DNA of 64,000 nucleotides from Casuarius casuarius. Taxonomy: Eukaryota; Chordata; Aves; Casuariiformes; Casuariidae. Position 1 is the first letter of the stretch. Each line of letters starts with the position of its first letter. Location of the stretch: assembly GCA_003342895.1 (NCBI GenBank), contig PTFA01000031.1:5560678-5624677 (forward strand), in the 5' to 3' direction. The position numbers and the translations under genes are program-made. Shown piece after piece: positions 62,840 to 64,000 of this stretch. Under the pieces are notes generated by a model. That model had not been told where the DNA came from. It was given only the letters and a program-made list of their open reading frames with translations, and made no database searches.

Positions 62840-64000
62840 TTAAAATCACCAGCTACCACAAGCAAACACAATCTGAATGATACAAACAAAGCGAAGACTG
62901 AAGACGCTTTCCATATCCCCCTGTGCCTCTTACAGCGATGCAAAGGACTACAGTAAATTACATACATGTGTGTACGTAATGTACATCCACATGTGCTCAG
63001 CTGACTGAAACTGTGGTCCCGTGTGGATCAACGGCTACACTCGCATCGATTTCTGCGCAGACAGATTTTCTCGTATGTTGTCACGTGTGCAATAGGAGCA
63101 CATGTGAAAGCGTGCCTGTGTATGTAGTGCACACACTGCTTATACTTAAATTCCTATTTACAGAAAGATCACTTACCCTGCAGTAGCGATAAATCATGTA
63201 CCTCATACCATGTCAACACCACAGCCGTAAATGAGCCGGTACCCACATGAAACACAGGCCAATGGTATCACCACTAGCAGTGGCTTTGGCCCTTCAGGGC
63301 TGATTACAGGCCCAGGGCAAAAGTTGAGGAGATTTCTGTTACAACAGAAACTTCTTCCCTTTCCCTTCTGTCTATTCATTCCTGCTTTTTGCCCTTCTCT
63401 TCCTCTACTTCCCTCCTTTCTCCAGCTCGCCTTCTCCTTCACCTGAAGAATACCACTATTATACATTTTTCTAAGTCTATCATCATGCTTAATCAAATTA
63501 GTGTAACAGTATTGAAATAGTAACATTACAATAGTCTTTTTTAATACCTGTTTCATCTAATATTTCTGTCATTTTTGCTACTTGTACAGTGGGAATAATT
63601 AATTTGCTTTTTTTCAACAGGGAACCAGGAGAGTATTTGTCATGTAGGGCAGAAAAGAAGTCTTGGAAACGTCTAGACATGGAAGAATTAAAAAAGACAA
63701 CATAGAAGAATTAAAAATAACACATATATATTGCATTATAATACACATACCCATGCATATTTTGTGTATCAAAACACAGCAAAGATGCTTTGGTGGGGTT
63801 AGTTTACAACTTGTCCTAAATAAGGAACAACACATCTCTGTGCTTGCCTAGCCTGACACAAGTTAACGTAAAAGCTGTATTTTCCTTCCTGGCTCCCTAT
63901 CTAGTCTGGGAAGAGAGGGAAAAAACTCCCACCTGTCGATCCACCACAGTCACAGGTGATTGCTGTTCCCTCTCCCATTATCACTTCTGCATAAGCTCAA
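62840..64000. other. Intergenic DNA, no gene seen
   Basis: AT-rich sequence up to the window edge. Short frames only; no repeat or RNA gene was firmly recognised. Confidence 0.6.

Overview
The window is a stretch of vertebrate nuclear genome, AT-rich and mostly non-coding, from a sauropsid and most probably a bird. The evidence is the CR1-type LINE remnants (including a 3' end closing in the typical ATTCTATGATTC), several old MIR-like SINE remnants, long introns and intergenic DNA, and one recognisable gene whose protein is close to avian inhibin beta A. The species cannot be fixed from the sequence. There is one 36-base assembly gap (1423-1458) and two single ambiguous bases (29425, 53418).

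The only protein-coding gene I can support is INHBA, on the + strand. It encodes the inhibin beta A subunit, whose homodimer is activin A. The layout is a non-coding first exon (about 27131-27232) behind a CCAAT box and a TATA box; intron 1 (27233-29879); exon 2 (29880-30425), which holds an A-rich leader, the start codon at 30038 and the signal peptide and first part of the prodomain; intron 2 (30426-40926); and exon 3 (from 40927), which holds the rest of the prodomain, the five-arginine furin site and the complete 116-residue cystine-knot growth factor. The stop codon is at 41811-41813. A 3' UTR of about 5.7 kb runs to an AATAAA at 47449 and a cleavage site near 47475. The spliced reading frame is 424 codons plus stop, with no break.

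The left flank (1-27000) has no credible coding gene. It holds CR1 and MIR relics and several TAAT-rich segments that look like conserved regulatory DNA. The right flank (47476-64000) holds CR1 remnants, a near-perfect 52-bp-arm inverted repeat at 55544-55672, one unexplained 133-codon reading frame at 49981 and a CpG-rich patch near 62.5-62.8 kb. From general knowledge of amniote synteny, GLI3 should lie beyond one side and SUGCT beyond the other, but neither is seen here.

The parts most worth checking are regulatory: an NF-Y/E-box cluster and an orphan CpG-rich patch ending in a splice-donor-like site, both inside INHBA intron 2; a possible second promoter just upstream of exon 2; short upstream reading frames in exon 1; and Pumilio-type motifs in the 3' UTR. 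I found no novel multigene system, CRISPR array, operon or intact mobile element.
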